From an uncultured Elusimicrobiales bacterium (lineage in GTDB: Bacteria; Elusimicrobiota; Elusimicrobia; Elusimicrobiales; Elusimicrobiaceae), in contig CALUQA010000146.1 of assembly GCA_944322775.1 (NCBI GenBank), forward strand, positions 1 to 8,050: a DNA stretch of 8,050 nt, read 5' to 3'. Each line of letters opens with the position of its first letter. The stretch's first letter is position 1. The notes below the pieces were generated by a model that saw only the letters and a list, made by a program, of their open reading frames with translations, had not been told where the DNA came from and ran no database searches. Below are positions 1 through 5,710 of this stretch, piece after piece. The position numbers and the translations under genes were made by a program.

Positions 1-464
1 GGGCGGGTGACGATAATGCGTTCCACCATGCCCAGCTCCAGCGCGCGCAGTGCGCACGCGCAGGCCAAAAAAGTTTTGCCCGTGCCGGCAGGGCCGACGG
101 AAACCAGCAGGTCATTGTCAAAAACGGCTTCAATATATTTTTTTTGGTTTTCGGTGCGGGCTTCTATGGGGCGGGCGTGTTCCGGGCGGAAGATGATGTT
201 GTCTTTAAACGGCACGCGGTCCTGTTCGGGCTCTTCCGTCTTCATTTTGGCGGACATTTCCAAAATTTTCTTAAGCCGTGCCAAGGCTTTATCCAGGCGG
301 GAGTGCGTGCCTTTAAGCGAAAGTTCTGCCCCTTGCCCGTCTTCGTTATATTTAACGGTGGCGTCTATTTTAAATTCTTTTGCCAACGCGCGCAGTTTGC
401 GGTCCTGTACGCCCAGGGCCAGCAAAATTTCGTCTTGGTCGCGCAAAAAGATTTTCTTTATCAT
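1..464 (-). CDS. phoH: PhoH-family ATPase, N-terminal part (cut by window edge)
   Basis: The minus-strand frame starts at ATG 464-462 and runs off the left edge after about 154 codons, so roughly the N-terminal half of a typical 310-350 residue PhoH/YbeZ-type protein is present. Seen: an N-terminal ~70-residue region of the small nucleic-acid-binding kind found in this family, a linker, the segment FRPEHARPIEARTENQKKYI (about 92-111), then the Walker A motif GPAGTGKT at 124-131 and the start of the conserved IVTRP segment at the edge. Known of the family: cytoplasmic P-loop ATPases linked to RNA metabolism and often encoded next to ybeY; those neighbours would lie outside the window. No Shine-Dalgarno precedes the ATG. 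Instead a perfect TATAAT lies 7 nt upstream, so the mRNA may be leaderless. The gene follows the glgC terminator with an 81-nt gap and is probably a separate transcription unit. Family assignment is firm; the symbol is by family similarity. Confidence 0.9.
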   Translation of the reverse strand, partial: MIKKIFLRDQDEILLALGVQDRKLRALAKEFKIDATVKYNEDGQGAELSLKGTHSRLDKALARLKKILEMSAKMKTEEPEQDRVPFKDNIIFRPEHARPIEARTENQKKYIEAVFDNDLLVSVGPAGTGKTFLACACALRALELGMVERIIVTR

Positions 465-477
465 CGTTTTTATTATA
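465..477 (-). promoter_or_regulatory. -10 box of phoH, possible leaderless start
   Basis: On the minus strand TATAAT (477-472) is followed by 7 nt (AAAAACG) and then the phoH ATG. A start site 7 nt below the -10 falls on or next to the A of the ATG, leaving no room for a ribosome binding site. No convincing -35 box is visible 16-18 bp upstream. Confidence 0.5.
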
Positions 478-512
478 TAAAATGCGTTTGCCTTGCGGCG
501 GGCTAAACGGAC

Positions 513-540
513 AAAAAAAGGGCGCCGGTTAAGGCGCCCT
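513..540 (-). terminator. Rho-independent terminator of the glgC operon
   Basis: Perfect 8-bp G+C-rich stem (519-526 with 533-540, core GGGCGCC/GGCGCCC) and a 6-nt loop, followed on the minus strand by a run of T (complement of the A run 513-519). It begins 6 nt after the glgC stop codon, in the right orientation to end that transcript. Confidence 0.92.
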
Positions 541-545
541 GTGTG

Positions 546-1757
546 TTAAAGAAACTTGCTCTTGCCGCGCGGTATCACCACAATGCCCGAAGGGTCTATG
601 TAGTAATGTTGTGCGTCGGCTTCCTGGTCCAGGCCGATGGTCTGCTTGGCCGGAATGGTGTTAAAGCGGTCTATAATTACCCGTTTTAACTTGGCACCCG
701 GTTTAATTTCGCAGTTGTCCATCACCACGCAGCCTTCCATTTCCACGCCGTCATGCACGATGACGCTGCTGGCCAAAACGCAGTCTTTAATTTTGGCTTT
801 GGGGTGAATAACACAGCCGTTGCTGATAAGCGAGTTAATCACCGTGCCGCCCATGTATTTGGTGGGGGGCACACGGTAGGCCGTGGTATTGATGGGCCAT
901 TTGGGGTTGTCCAAATCCAGTTTGGGTTTGGGGCCCAGCAGGTCCATGTGCGTTTGCCAGAAGGACTCTATGGTTCCCACGTCGCGCCAGTAGCCTTGTT
1001 CTTCATAAGGTTTGGCGCCAGGCAGGGTTTGGCTTTGAAAGTCATAAGCAAAGGTGCGGTGATCGGTCAAAATTTTGGGCAGAATGTGTTTGCCAAAATC
1101 CAGCGCGGGCACGTCGCAGAAGCGTTTTTGCAGCACTTGCAGCAGCACGTCGGTGTTAAAAATATAGTTGCCCATGGAGGCAAAAGCCGCTTTGGGGTTG
1201 CCCGGAATGTGTTTGGGCTTTTGGGGTTTTTCGTCAAATTGGATAATGCGGTGGTTTTCGTCCGTGCCCAAAATGCCGAAGGAAGGGGCGTCTTTAATGT
1301 CCACCGTATTGGCGGCCACGGTGACGTCTGCCTTGTTTTTGAGGTGGAAGTCAATCATCTGCCGCACGTCCATGCGGTAAATGTGGTCGGCGCCGAAAAC
1401 GGCCACCAAGTCCGGCGCAAAATCGCGCACCAGGTTGATGTTCTGGCGCACGGAGTCGGCCGTGCCTCTGTACCAAATTTCACCCAAACGCATTTGCGGG
1501 GGTACGCAGGTTATAAAATGATCCGGAATTAACCCTTCCGTACGCCATGTGGTGCGCAGATATTCAATCAAACTTTGGGACAAATATTGCACGAGCACGT
1601 AGGAAGAAAAAATCCCCGAGTTGACGAAATTGGACAGCACAAAATCCACAATGCGGTATTTGCCGCCAAACGGAACGGACGGTTTGGAACGGTCTTTGGT
1701 CAACGGGTAAAGGCGTTCGCCTTTGCCGCCGGCCATAATCATGCCAAGTACGCGCAT
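546..1757 (-). CDS. glgC: Glucose-1-phosphate adenylyltransferase (ADP-glucose pyrophosphorylase)
   Basis: This 403-residue protein makes ADP-glucose from glucose-1-phosphate and ATP, the committed step of bacterial glycogen synthesis, in the cytoplasm. Seen: the nucleotidyltransferase signature AGGKGERLYPLT (9-20) followed by RSKPSVPFGGKYRIVDF, the block WYRGTADSVRQN (95-106), GADHIYRMD with the metal-binding Asp (122-130), FDEKP (174-178), the YWRDVGT segment, and a C-terminal run of hexapeptide-like repeats (GGTVINSLISNGCVI and on) typical of the left-handed beta-helix of GlgC. Length is close to the usual 400-430, so it is complete. Start: ATG 1757 preceded by AGGGAG about 11 nt upstream. 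It lies 24 nt after thyX on the same strand and is followed directly by a terminator, so it is the last gene of the operon. No glycogen synthase or branching enzyme is in the window. Confidence 0.97.
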   Translation of the reverse strand: MRVLGMIMAGGKGERLYPLTKDRSKPSVPFGGKYRIVDFVLSNFVNSGIFSSYVLVQYLSQSLIEYLRTTWRTEGLIPDHFITCVPPQMRLGEIWYRGTADSVRQNINLVRDFAPDLVAVFGADHIYRMDVRQMIDFHLKNKADVTVAANTVDIKDAPSFGILGTDENHRIIQFDEKPQKPKHIPGNPKAAFASMGNYIFNTDVLLQVLQKRFCDVPALDFGKHILPKILTDHRTFAYDFQSQTLPGAKPYEEQGYWRDVGTIESFWQTHMDLLGPKPKLDLDNPKWPINTTAYRVPPTKYMGGTVINSLISNGCVIHPKAKIKDCVLASSVIVHDGVEMEGCVVMDNCEIKPGAKLKRVIIDRFNTIPAKQTIGLDQEADAQHYYIDPSGIVVIPRGKSKFL

Positions 1758-1781
1758 AGGTTTAAAGTCTCCCTGTTTGAA

Positions 1782-2471
1782 TTAGGCCGCGCCCAAGGGA
1801 AGTTTTTTGTCCAACGCTTCAAAGGCTTCCCAAGACCACGGCATTTTTTCTTTAAAAATCTTTGCAATGGCGTCTGCATAGACGCGGATTTCGTATTGGG
1901 CGTGGCTGTCTTGGCGCAGCTGCAAAAAGTTTAAAAGGCTTCTGGCGTTTACGCTCCAATAGAATTGGGTGTATTGGCACACGGGCAATACGCCGCGGGC
2001 CATTTCCCGCGCGACGCCGGCTTCAATTAGTTTGTTGTACGTGGCAAAAGAGGCTTCCACGCTGTCTTCGTACAGCTTGCGCAGGGCGGCGTCGTCCATG
2101 TGCGCTTCCACGGAGCCTTGTCTGTTTTTAAAATCCTGCCCGCGGAAATGTTCGGGAATGTAAAATTCGTCTTTTACTTGCGTATAGCGCGCGCTGATTT
2201 CGTTGAAAGAACCCCAGCGGTGGCGCATCCATTGCCGTGCCACATAAATGGGGCAGCAAACGTGAAACTGAAAATAGCAATGTTCAAAAGGGGTGTGGTG
2301 GCGGTGCTCAAGCAGGTATTTGATAAGGCCTTTGTCTTTTTCTTCGCCTTTGGTGGTGGCGCCGAAAGACACACGGGCCGAGCTGACCACGCGGTTATCG
2401 CCGCCCATGAAATCTACCAGCCGGATAAAGCCTTTGTCTAACAAATGAATGGTGTTGTTATCGTTTTCCAC
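1782..2471 (-). CDS. thyX: Flavin-dependent thymidylate synthase
   Basis: This 229-residue enzyme makes dTMP from dUMP using methylene-tetrahydrofolate and FAD/NADPH, the ThyA-independent route. Seen: the ThyX signature RHR-x7-S as RHRWGSFNEISARY (83-96), the upstream HRHHTPFEH segment (56-64) of the FAD/dUMP site, and the C-terminal LRQDSHAQYEIR block (185-196), whose early Arg contributes to dUMP binding in characterised ThyX proteins. Length is typical (220-250). The start is GTG at 2471-2469, supported by AAGGAG 7 nt upstream; no better ATG is in frame. It sits 30 nt after the upstream secreted-protein gene and 24 nt before glgC, so probably the middle gene of a three-gene transcript without an obvious functional link. 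Presence of ThyX suggests, but does not show, absence of thyA elsewhere. Confidence 0.97.
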   Translation of the reverse strand: MENDNNTIHLLDKGFIRLVDFMGGDNRVVSSARVSFGATTKGEEKDKGLIKYLLEHRHHTPFEHCYFQFHVCCPIYVARQWMRHRWGSFNEISARYTQVKDEFYIPEHFRGQDFKNRQGSVEAHMDDAALRKLYEDSVEASFATYNKLIEAGVAREMARGVLPVCQYTQFYWSVNARSLLNFLQLRQDSHAQYEIRVYADAIAKIFKEKMPWSWEAFEALDKKLPLGAA

Positions 2472-2485
2472 GTTAAATCTCCTTG

Positions 2486-2498
2486 CGGGCTAAGCCCG
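2486..2498 (-). other. Small hairpin before the thyX ribosome binding site
   Basis: CGGGC-TTA-GCCCG on the minus strand lies between the stop of the upstream gene and the AAGGAG of thyX. It lacks a T-tract, so it is not a terminator. It could modulate thyX translation or mRNA processing; that role is inference. Confidence 0.35.
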
Positions 2499-2501
2499 GC
2501 A

Positions 2502-3848
2502 TTATCTGTAAATTTCCGTCAGTACGGTCTGTCCGCCCGAAACAACCTGCGGGGCCAGTATGCCCAAGTCGGTGCAGTTGGTGTCGTAGAGAAAACCGTT
2601 TAAATCCACGGTTTCGCCTACGTCCAGGACGCCGTTTTCATACGTTAAGAAATGAAATTTTCCGCTTTTGTAAGAACCGAAACTCTCCGATAAAATCCCA
2701 AACTCTGCTTCGTTCTGCACGGCGGCCAACACGGCGCGGCCGTTGGAATCATAGGCTTGGACGGAGGGATAAAACGAAATGATTTCTTGTTTATATTTTA
2801 CACGATTTGGAGCCGTTGCGAAAAGCGCCGGACTGTCCACATATTTCCCGTTGTCCAAGCGCAGGCGCAGATGACCGTTGGAAGTGGTATAAATAAAATT
2901 GTTTTCGGCGTCATTTTCCACGGGAAAGTAGTTCAGCCCCGTCAGCCAGTTGCCGCGGGAAGACGTCACTTTTTTGCCGGAAGAAAAGCGGCCTTTTTTA
3001 TAGGTCAGTTCGCGCACGTCGCCTGCTTTGGCGCCGCTGGTAAAGGGCTTTTGCACATAGATTTTTTTATCGTTTCCGCAGCCCAGTTCTTTGGCAAAAT
3101 ACGGCATGGAATCAATTTGCTTAAACTCGTTGTCGGTTACGTCAAAAATAAGTGTGGAAATGCGCTGGTCTTTGCTGCTGTATACGGCGGCAAAAAGCTG
3201 GGCTTTGCCCGTGCCCATCACGTCTTGGGCAGACAGGGACAAGAACTGTTTCCCGCCGGAAAGTTTGTATTCGGCCACTTGGTGAAGCGCATTGTTTTCT
3301 TCGGTGTACAAGGCCAGACGGCCTTTGGTGTCCGCCACGGCAAACTCTTGCCCGAGCAAAGCATTCAAGTCCGCCTTAACGGCGCTGATTACTTCGCGCG
3401 CGATGACGGGATAGGTTTTGATTTTGCGGTTTGCCACCAAGGCTTTTTTAGGCGTTGCGGCAGCAGGCGTTTCGACGGTAGCGGCGGCGGGCGTCTGCAC
3501 GGTTATCGTCTGTACGGGGGCTTCAATGACGGCTTCCTGCCCAACGGTATAATCGCCTTTTTGGGGCAGTTCGCCCACGGCATACATGGGCTGCACTTCA
3601 ATAATTTTTCCTTCCGGCGAATAGTGGTATAAAAGCCCCAAGTCTTTGCCGGTTTTGGGGTTGGTCAGTTTTTCCTGACCGGTGATAATTTTAAAGCTGT
3701 CCCCGACGGAAACATTACGGTTAAGTTCAGTGGTGTCCAAATAAATTTTTTGACCGTCTAATTTAACGACGGTAACCTGCGCCAAAGCGCCGGGCATAAA
3801 ACTGGCCATAAAAAAGGCCGCCAACAGGAGTTTTAAATTTATTTTCAT
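2502..3848 (-). CDS. Secreted beta-propeller-like protein of unknown function
   Basis: A 448-residue protein from ATG 3848. The frame extends 6 codons further up to another ATG, but the downstream start gives a clean signal peptide: MKINLK, a hydrophobic stretch, then ALA|Q with cleavage near residue 23. Seen in order: a short beta-rich N-terminal domain (VTVVKLDGQKIYLD...VGDSFKII), a Val/Thr/Ala/Pro-rich linker around residues 105-135 (repeats like TPAAATVETPAAATP), then about 300 residues of beta-strand-like sequence with weak repeats such as LSAQDVMGTGKAQLFAAVY and YDSNGRAVLAAVQ. These resemble the D-x-N/G-x-G turns of FG-GAP/VCBS propeller blades. Probably exported to the periplasm or surface; I recognise no enzyme motif. 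It heads the likely operon with thyX (30-nt gap). No Shine-Dalgarno is visible, and its -10 lies about 8 nt before the ATG. The propeller fold is an inference from repeat texture. Confidence 0.8.
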   Translation of the reverse strand: MKINLKLLLAAFFMASFMPGALAQVTVVKLDGQKIYLDTTELNRNVSVGDSFKIITGQEKLTNPKTGKDLGLLYHYSPEGKIIEVQPMYAVGELPQKGDYTVGQEAVIEAPVQTITVQTPAAATVETPAAATPKKALVANRKIKTYPVIAREVISAVKADLNALLGQEFAVADTKGRLALYTEENNALHQVAEYKLSGGKQFLSLSAQDVMGTGKAQLFAAVYSSKDQRISTLIFDVTDNEFKQIDSMPYFAKELGCGNDKKIYVQKPFTSGAKAGDVRELTYKKGRFSSGKKVTSSRGNWLTGLNYFPVENDAENNFIYTTSNGHLRLRLDNGKYVDSPALFATAPNRVKYKQEIISFYPSVQAYDSNGRAVLAAVQNEAEFGILSESFGSYKSGKFHFLTYENGVLDVGETVDLNGFLYDTNCTDLGILAPQVVSGGQTVLTEIYR

Positions 3849-3878
3849 ATAATAATGATATAGCATTTTTGCCGGAGG
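3848..3878 (+). promoter_or_regulatory. mazG -10 candidate and ribosome binding site
   Basis: On the plus strand a TATAAT (3848-3853) lies 37 nt before the mazG ATG, with no convincing -35. GGAGG at 3874-3878 sits 6 nt before the ATG and fixes the start. The region overlaps the divergent promoter, so the two directions may compete for RNA polymerase. Confidence 0.4.
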
Positions 3879-3885
3879 CCTACAA
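3857..3885 (-). promoter_or_regulatory. Candidate promoter of the secreted-protein/thyX/glgC operon
   Basis: Minus strand: TTGTAG (3885-3880), 17-bp spacer, then TGC-TATATC, an extended -10 with TATATC at 3862-3857. The predicted start is about 3850, only 1-2 nt before the ATG at 3848. The -35 overlaps the start codon of the divergent mazG, because only 36 bp separate the two start codons. Confidence 0.45.
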
Positions 3886-4268
3886 TGAAAACCAATTTTG
3901 AAAATTTAAAGCAGACCATTGCCACTTTGCGCGGCCCCAACGGCTGCCCGTGGGATAAAAAACAGACGCATGAAAGCCTGATTAAATGCCTGCAAAACGA
4001 AAGCCAGGAACTGATTGACGCCATCAACAATAAAGACGACGAAAATATGAAAGAAGAACTGGGCGATGTGTTGCTGCAGGTGCTGATGAATGCACAAATT
4101 GCAGAAGAAGAAGGTAAATTTACCATAGACGACGTAATTGTTTATTTGGACGAAAAACTGCACCGCCGCCACCCGCATGTGTTTGGCGACCATGCCAAAG
4201 CCGCCACGCCCGAAGAAGCCTTGGCCCTCTGGCGGGAAATGAAAAAGAAAGAACGGGAAGGAAAATAA
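3885..4268 (+). CDS. mazG: MazG-type nucleoside triphosphate pyrophosphohydrolase, single domain
   Basis: This 127-residue protein is expected to hydrolyse (d)NTPs to monophosphates and pyrophosphate, a nucleotide-pool cleaning role. Seen: GPNGCPWDKKQTHESL (17-32), the metal-binding helices with E39-x2-E42 and E58-x2-D61 (EELGDVLLQV), and the C-terminal LDEKLHRRHPHVFGD signature. E. coli MazG (about 263 residues) has two such domains. Here only one is present and the frame ends cleanly in a Lys-rich tail (MKKKEREGK) before a terminator, so this is a genuine short form rather than a truncation. Start: ATG with GGAGG 6 nt upstream. It is transcribed divergently from the secreted-protein operon and appears monocistronic. 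Cytoplasmic. Substrate preference cannot be read from the sequence. Confidence 0.93.
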   Translation: MKTNFENLKQTIATLRGPNGCPWDKKQTHESLIKCLQNESQELIDAINNKDDENMKEELGDVLLQVLMNAQIAEEEGKFTIDDVIVYLDEKLHRRHPHVFGDHAKAATPEEALALWREMKKKEREGK

Positions 4269-4283
4269 CTTTATTAATAAAAG

Positions 4284-4315
4284 AAAGACCTGCTGGCCAC
4301 AAGCAGGTCTTTTTT
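4284..4315 (+). terminator. Rho-independent terminator of mazG
   Basis: Perfect 9-bp stem AGACCTGCT/AGCAGGTCT (4286-4294 with 4302-4310), 7-nt loop, then TTTTT (4311-4315). It starts 16 nt after the mazG stop codon. An A run before the stem lengthens the helix. Confidence 0.93.
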
Positions 4316-4322
4316 AAAAGGC

Positions 4323-4357
4323 AAAAAATAAACCCCCGCGTATTATTTCGGGGGTTT
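4323..4357 (-). terminator. Rho-independent terminator of the minus-strand small RNA
   Basis: Nine-bp stem AAACCCCCG/CGGGGGTTT (4330-4338 with 4349-4357) and a 10-nt loop. The minus strand continues with A and then six T (complement of 4323-4328), whereas no separate T-tract follows on the plus strand. Its upstream sequence on that strand contains no large reading frame. Confidence 0.85.
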
Positions 4358-4496
4358 AGCTCATGTATGTCATTTTCATGACTTCTGTTCCTCTTTCCCG
4401 CCGGGGCTCTGTATCCGGGTCTTCACGCAATCGGGAAACACGCCGTGCCTCCAGCAACTGCAACCAAGGACTTCAGGCTGACCTGCGGTACTTTGT
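4323..4496 (-). ncRNA. Predicted small RNA of unknown family, about 175 nt
   Basis: A self-contained unit between mazG and the squalene/phytoene synthase gene: its own promoter (4530-4503), about 140 nt of sequence with no substantial reading frame, and its own terminator. Locally foldable pieces on the minus strand: GTAC-AAA-GTAC at the very 5' end (4498-4488), CAGG-TCAG-CCTG (4485-4474), a TTTCCCG/CGGGAAA pairing enclosing CCGG/CCGG in the middle, and GTCAT-GAAA-ATGAC, a GNRA-loop hairpin near 4380-4367. The GNRA loop exists only on this strand. The motif GAAG(T/A)C occurs three times, once per third. I looked for 6S, SRP, tmRNA, RNase P and common riboswitch signatures and recognised none. 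A 7-codon reading frame (MKMTYMS) just before the terminator has a GAGG about 10 nt upstream. Family and function unknown. Confidence 0.6.
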
Positions 4497-4502
4497 ACTG
4501 TT

Positions 4503-4530
4503 AGTCTAGGCCATTTCGTGCAAAAATCAA
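4503..4530 (-). promoter_or_regulatory. Promoter of the minus-strand small RNA
   Basis: Minus strand TTGATT (4530-4525), 16-bp spacer, TAGACT (4508-4503); predicted start about 4496. The -35 box is embedded in the T-tract of the upstream gene's terminator. Confidence 0.6.
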
Positions 4531-4562
4531 GGGCCAAAAAAGACCTATTTTTTCTGGGCCCT
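4522..4562 (-). terminator. Rho-independent terminator of the squalene/phytoene synthase gene
   Basis: Long stem: AGGGCC/GGCCCT (4530-4535 with 4557-4562), a 3-nt bulge, then AAAAAA/TTTTTT (4536-4541 with 4548-4553) and a 6-nt loop. It is followed on the minus strand by TGATTTTT. It begins 3 nt after the stop codon. On the plus strand it is also followed by GTTTT, so it may act both ways. Confidence 0.85.
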
Positions 4563-4565
4563 GTT

Positions 4566-5576
4566 TTATGGACGCGGGCCCAGTTTATATTCCAGCCATT
4601 TATTAAATAAAGTATTACTTAAAAGAAGCGGCGGCGTGAGAGCCAATGTTGCATAAATGCGGTTGCGCGAAATTTTAACACGGTGGGCCGGGTCTAAAAG
4701 ATTTGTTTCCGCTTCCAGTTTATTTAAGGTGTCTGCCGCCCACAGCACCGGCCAAGCCATGGTGGCACGGTAACGCGGTGAGGTGCGCGGCAAGGCGGCG
4801 AAGTAGGCTTTGGCGGAGCGCAATTTTTCTCTTCCCCAGTTAATCCAATATTTTTTAATGGGTTCAAAACGAGGGCTGTTTATTTGTTCCAGCAAATCTT
4901 GTGCGTTCAGTCCGTATTGCTTTAATTGTTCCGACGGAAAATAGCAGCGCCCAATGCGCAGATCACGCGGCAAGTCCCGCAGAATATTTACAATTTGCAG
5001 TGCATCGCCTATATCTTTGCCCAGCTGCCAAAAATGTTCATTGTTTACGGATAATTTTTTTAAGTGCCCTGTGATAAGTTTGCTCCAAAATACGCCGGGT
5101 TCCCCGCCCATGAGGTGGCAATAATTTTCCAGTTCTGCTTGATGTGTAAAAGAAAAAAGCTGATGTGCATTTTCCGGCGGGAAAGTTTTTAAATCAATCT
5201 TCATGCCTTCACATACGGCATGTACCACATTTAAAACAAGTGCTTGGTCTGCCTCGGACAATTGATTAAAAGCAGAGAGGCATGCCGGCAGATTTTTTAA
5301 CAGTTTTTCTTCATATATATTAGAAGAGGAACCGGTAAGGTCTTGTAATAAGGCTTGCTCTTTTTCGCTGTCCGGGTGTGTAATTAAGGTGGGGAAAATT
5401 TCAACCCATTTTAATCTTTGCGTGTTTGTTAATAGTGAAGTATCTGCAATACTGTCGGCATATCTGCATAAAAGATAGGCAATGGAAAAAGTTCCTCTTA
5501 CCGTCGAGGGAAGATAATGCGCGCTTAGATAAAGACTGCGCGAAGTGTTCTTGAGAAGTTCATTTAAATTTGTCAT
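4566..5576 (-). CDS. Squalene/phytoene synthase family protein
   Basis: This 336-residue enzyme is of the head-to-head prenyl synthase family, which condenses two farnesyl- or geranylgeranyl-diphosphates. Seen: the first Asp-rich motif D41-SIA-D45 in the context LLCRYADSIADT, a conserved YCHLMGGEPGVF segment (152-163), and the second Asp-rich motif D201-LPR-D205 within VNILRDLPRDLRIGRCYFP (196-214). Both metal-diphosphate sites are intact and the length is typical, so it should be active. Whether the product is squalene (hopanoids), a dehydrosqualene-type or a phytoene-type carotenoid precursor cannot be told. No desaturase, cyclase or other isoprenoid gene is in the window, so it is solitary here. 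Start ATG 5576 has no Shine-Dalgarno; its -10 lies 11 nt upstream. It looks more A+T-rich than glgC and thyX, and it has its own promoter and terminator. Confidence 0.92.
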   Translation of the reverse strand: MTNLNELLKNTSRSLYLSAHYLPSTVRGTFSIAYLLCRYADSIADTSLLTNTQRLKWVEIFPTLITHPDSEKEQALLQDLTGSSSNIYEEKLLKNLPACLSAFNQLSEADQALVLNVVHAVCEGMKIDLKTFPPENAHQLFSFTHQAELENYCHLMGGEPGVFWSKLITGHLKKLSVNNEHFWQLGKDIGDALQIVNILRDLPRDLRIGRCYFPSEQLKQYGLNAQDLLEQINSPRFEPIKKYWINWGREKLRSAKAYFAALPRTSPRYRATMAWPVLWAADTLNKLEAETNLLDPAHRVKISRNRIYATLALTPPLLLSNTLFNKWLEYKLGPRP

Positions 5577-5587
5577 AATTTACCAAT

Positions 5588-5616
5588 AGTATAAAATTTT
5601 GTTGACACAAAAACAA
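5588..5616 (-). promoter_or_regulatory. Promoter of the squalene/phytoene synthase gene
   Basis: Minus strand TTGTTT (5616-5611), 17-bp spacer, TATACT (5593-5588). The start is predicted near 5581, giving a leader of only about 5 nt. It overlaps the divergent plus-strand promoter at 5602-5630. Confidence 0.5.
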
Positions 5617-5630
5617 ATTTATTGTAAACT
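5602..5630 (+). promoter_or_regulatory. Upstream copy of a duplicated promoter
   Basis: TTGACA (5602-5607), 17-bp spacer, TAAACT (5625-5630); predicted +1 at 5637. The predicted transcript begins with ATGATTTT, which pairs with AAAATCAT (5658-5665) to make an 8-bp hairpin starting at +1. Confidence 0.6.
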
Positions 5631-5674
5631 TTCTCTATGATTTTTATTGCTTTGCAGAAAATCATAAAAAAATA

Positions 5675-5704
5675 TTGACATAAAAAATAAATTTATTGTA
5701 AACT
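5675..5704 (+). promoter_or_regulatory. Downstream copy of the duplicated promoter, drives the structured RNA
   Basis: TTGACA (5675-5680), 18-bp spacer, TAAACT (5699-5704); predicted +1 at 5711, exactly where the closing helix of the structured RNA begins. Confidence 0.7.
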
Positions 5705-5710
5705 TTTCGT

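Larger units (their letters stand above)
5602..5706 (+). repeat. Tandem direct repeat carrying two promoters
   Basis: Two copies of an about 31-bp unit: 5602-5632 and 5675-5706. Both begin TTGACA, continue with an A-rich stretch, and share the identical 18-mer AAATTTATTGTAAACTTT (5615-5632 and 5689-5706), 74 bp apart. Sequence between and after the copies is unrelated, so only the promoter element is duplicated. Confidence 0.85.

Noticed and set aside
753..1532. Long plus-strand frame antisense to glgC
   Set aside because: It is a shadow of the well-supported glgC codons on the other strand, without a ribosome binding site or family resemblance.
2757..3632. 291-codon plus-strand frame antisense to the secreted-protein gene
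   Set aside because: Antisense shadow; the minus strand has the signal peptide, operon context and protein-like sequence.
4381..4490. Cobalamin-riboswitch-like words on the plus strand (GGGAA..., CAACTGCAA, CAGGCTGACCTGC)
   Set aside because: Spacing is far from the riboswitch consensus, no plus-strand gene follows, and the promoter and terminator of the unit point to the minus strand.
5637..5678. 13-codon frame directly at the predicted start of the upstream duplicated promoter
   Set aside because: Too short to support, and the sequence is explained by a hairpin and the next promoter.
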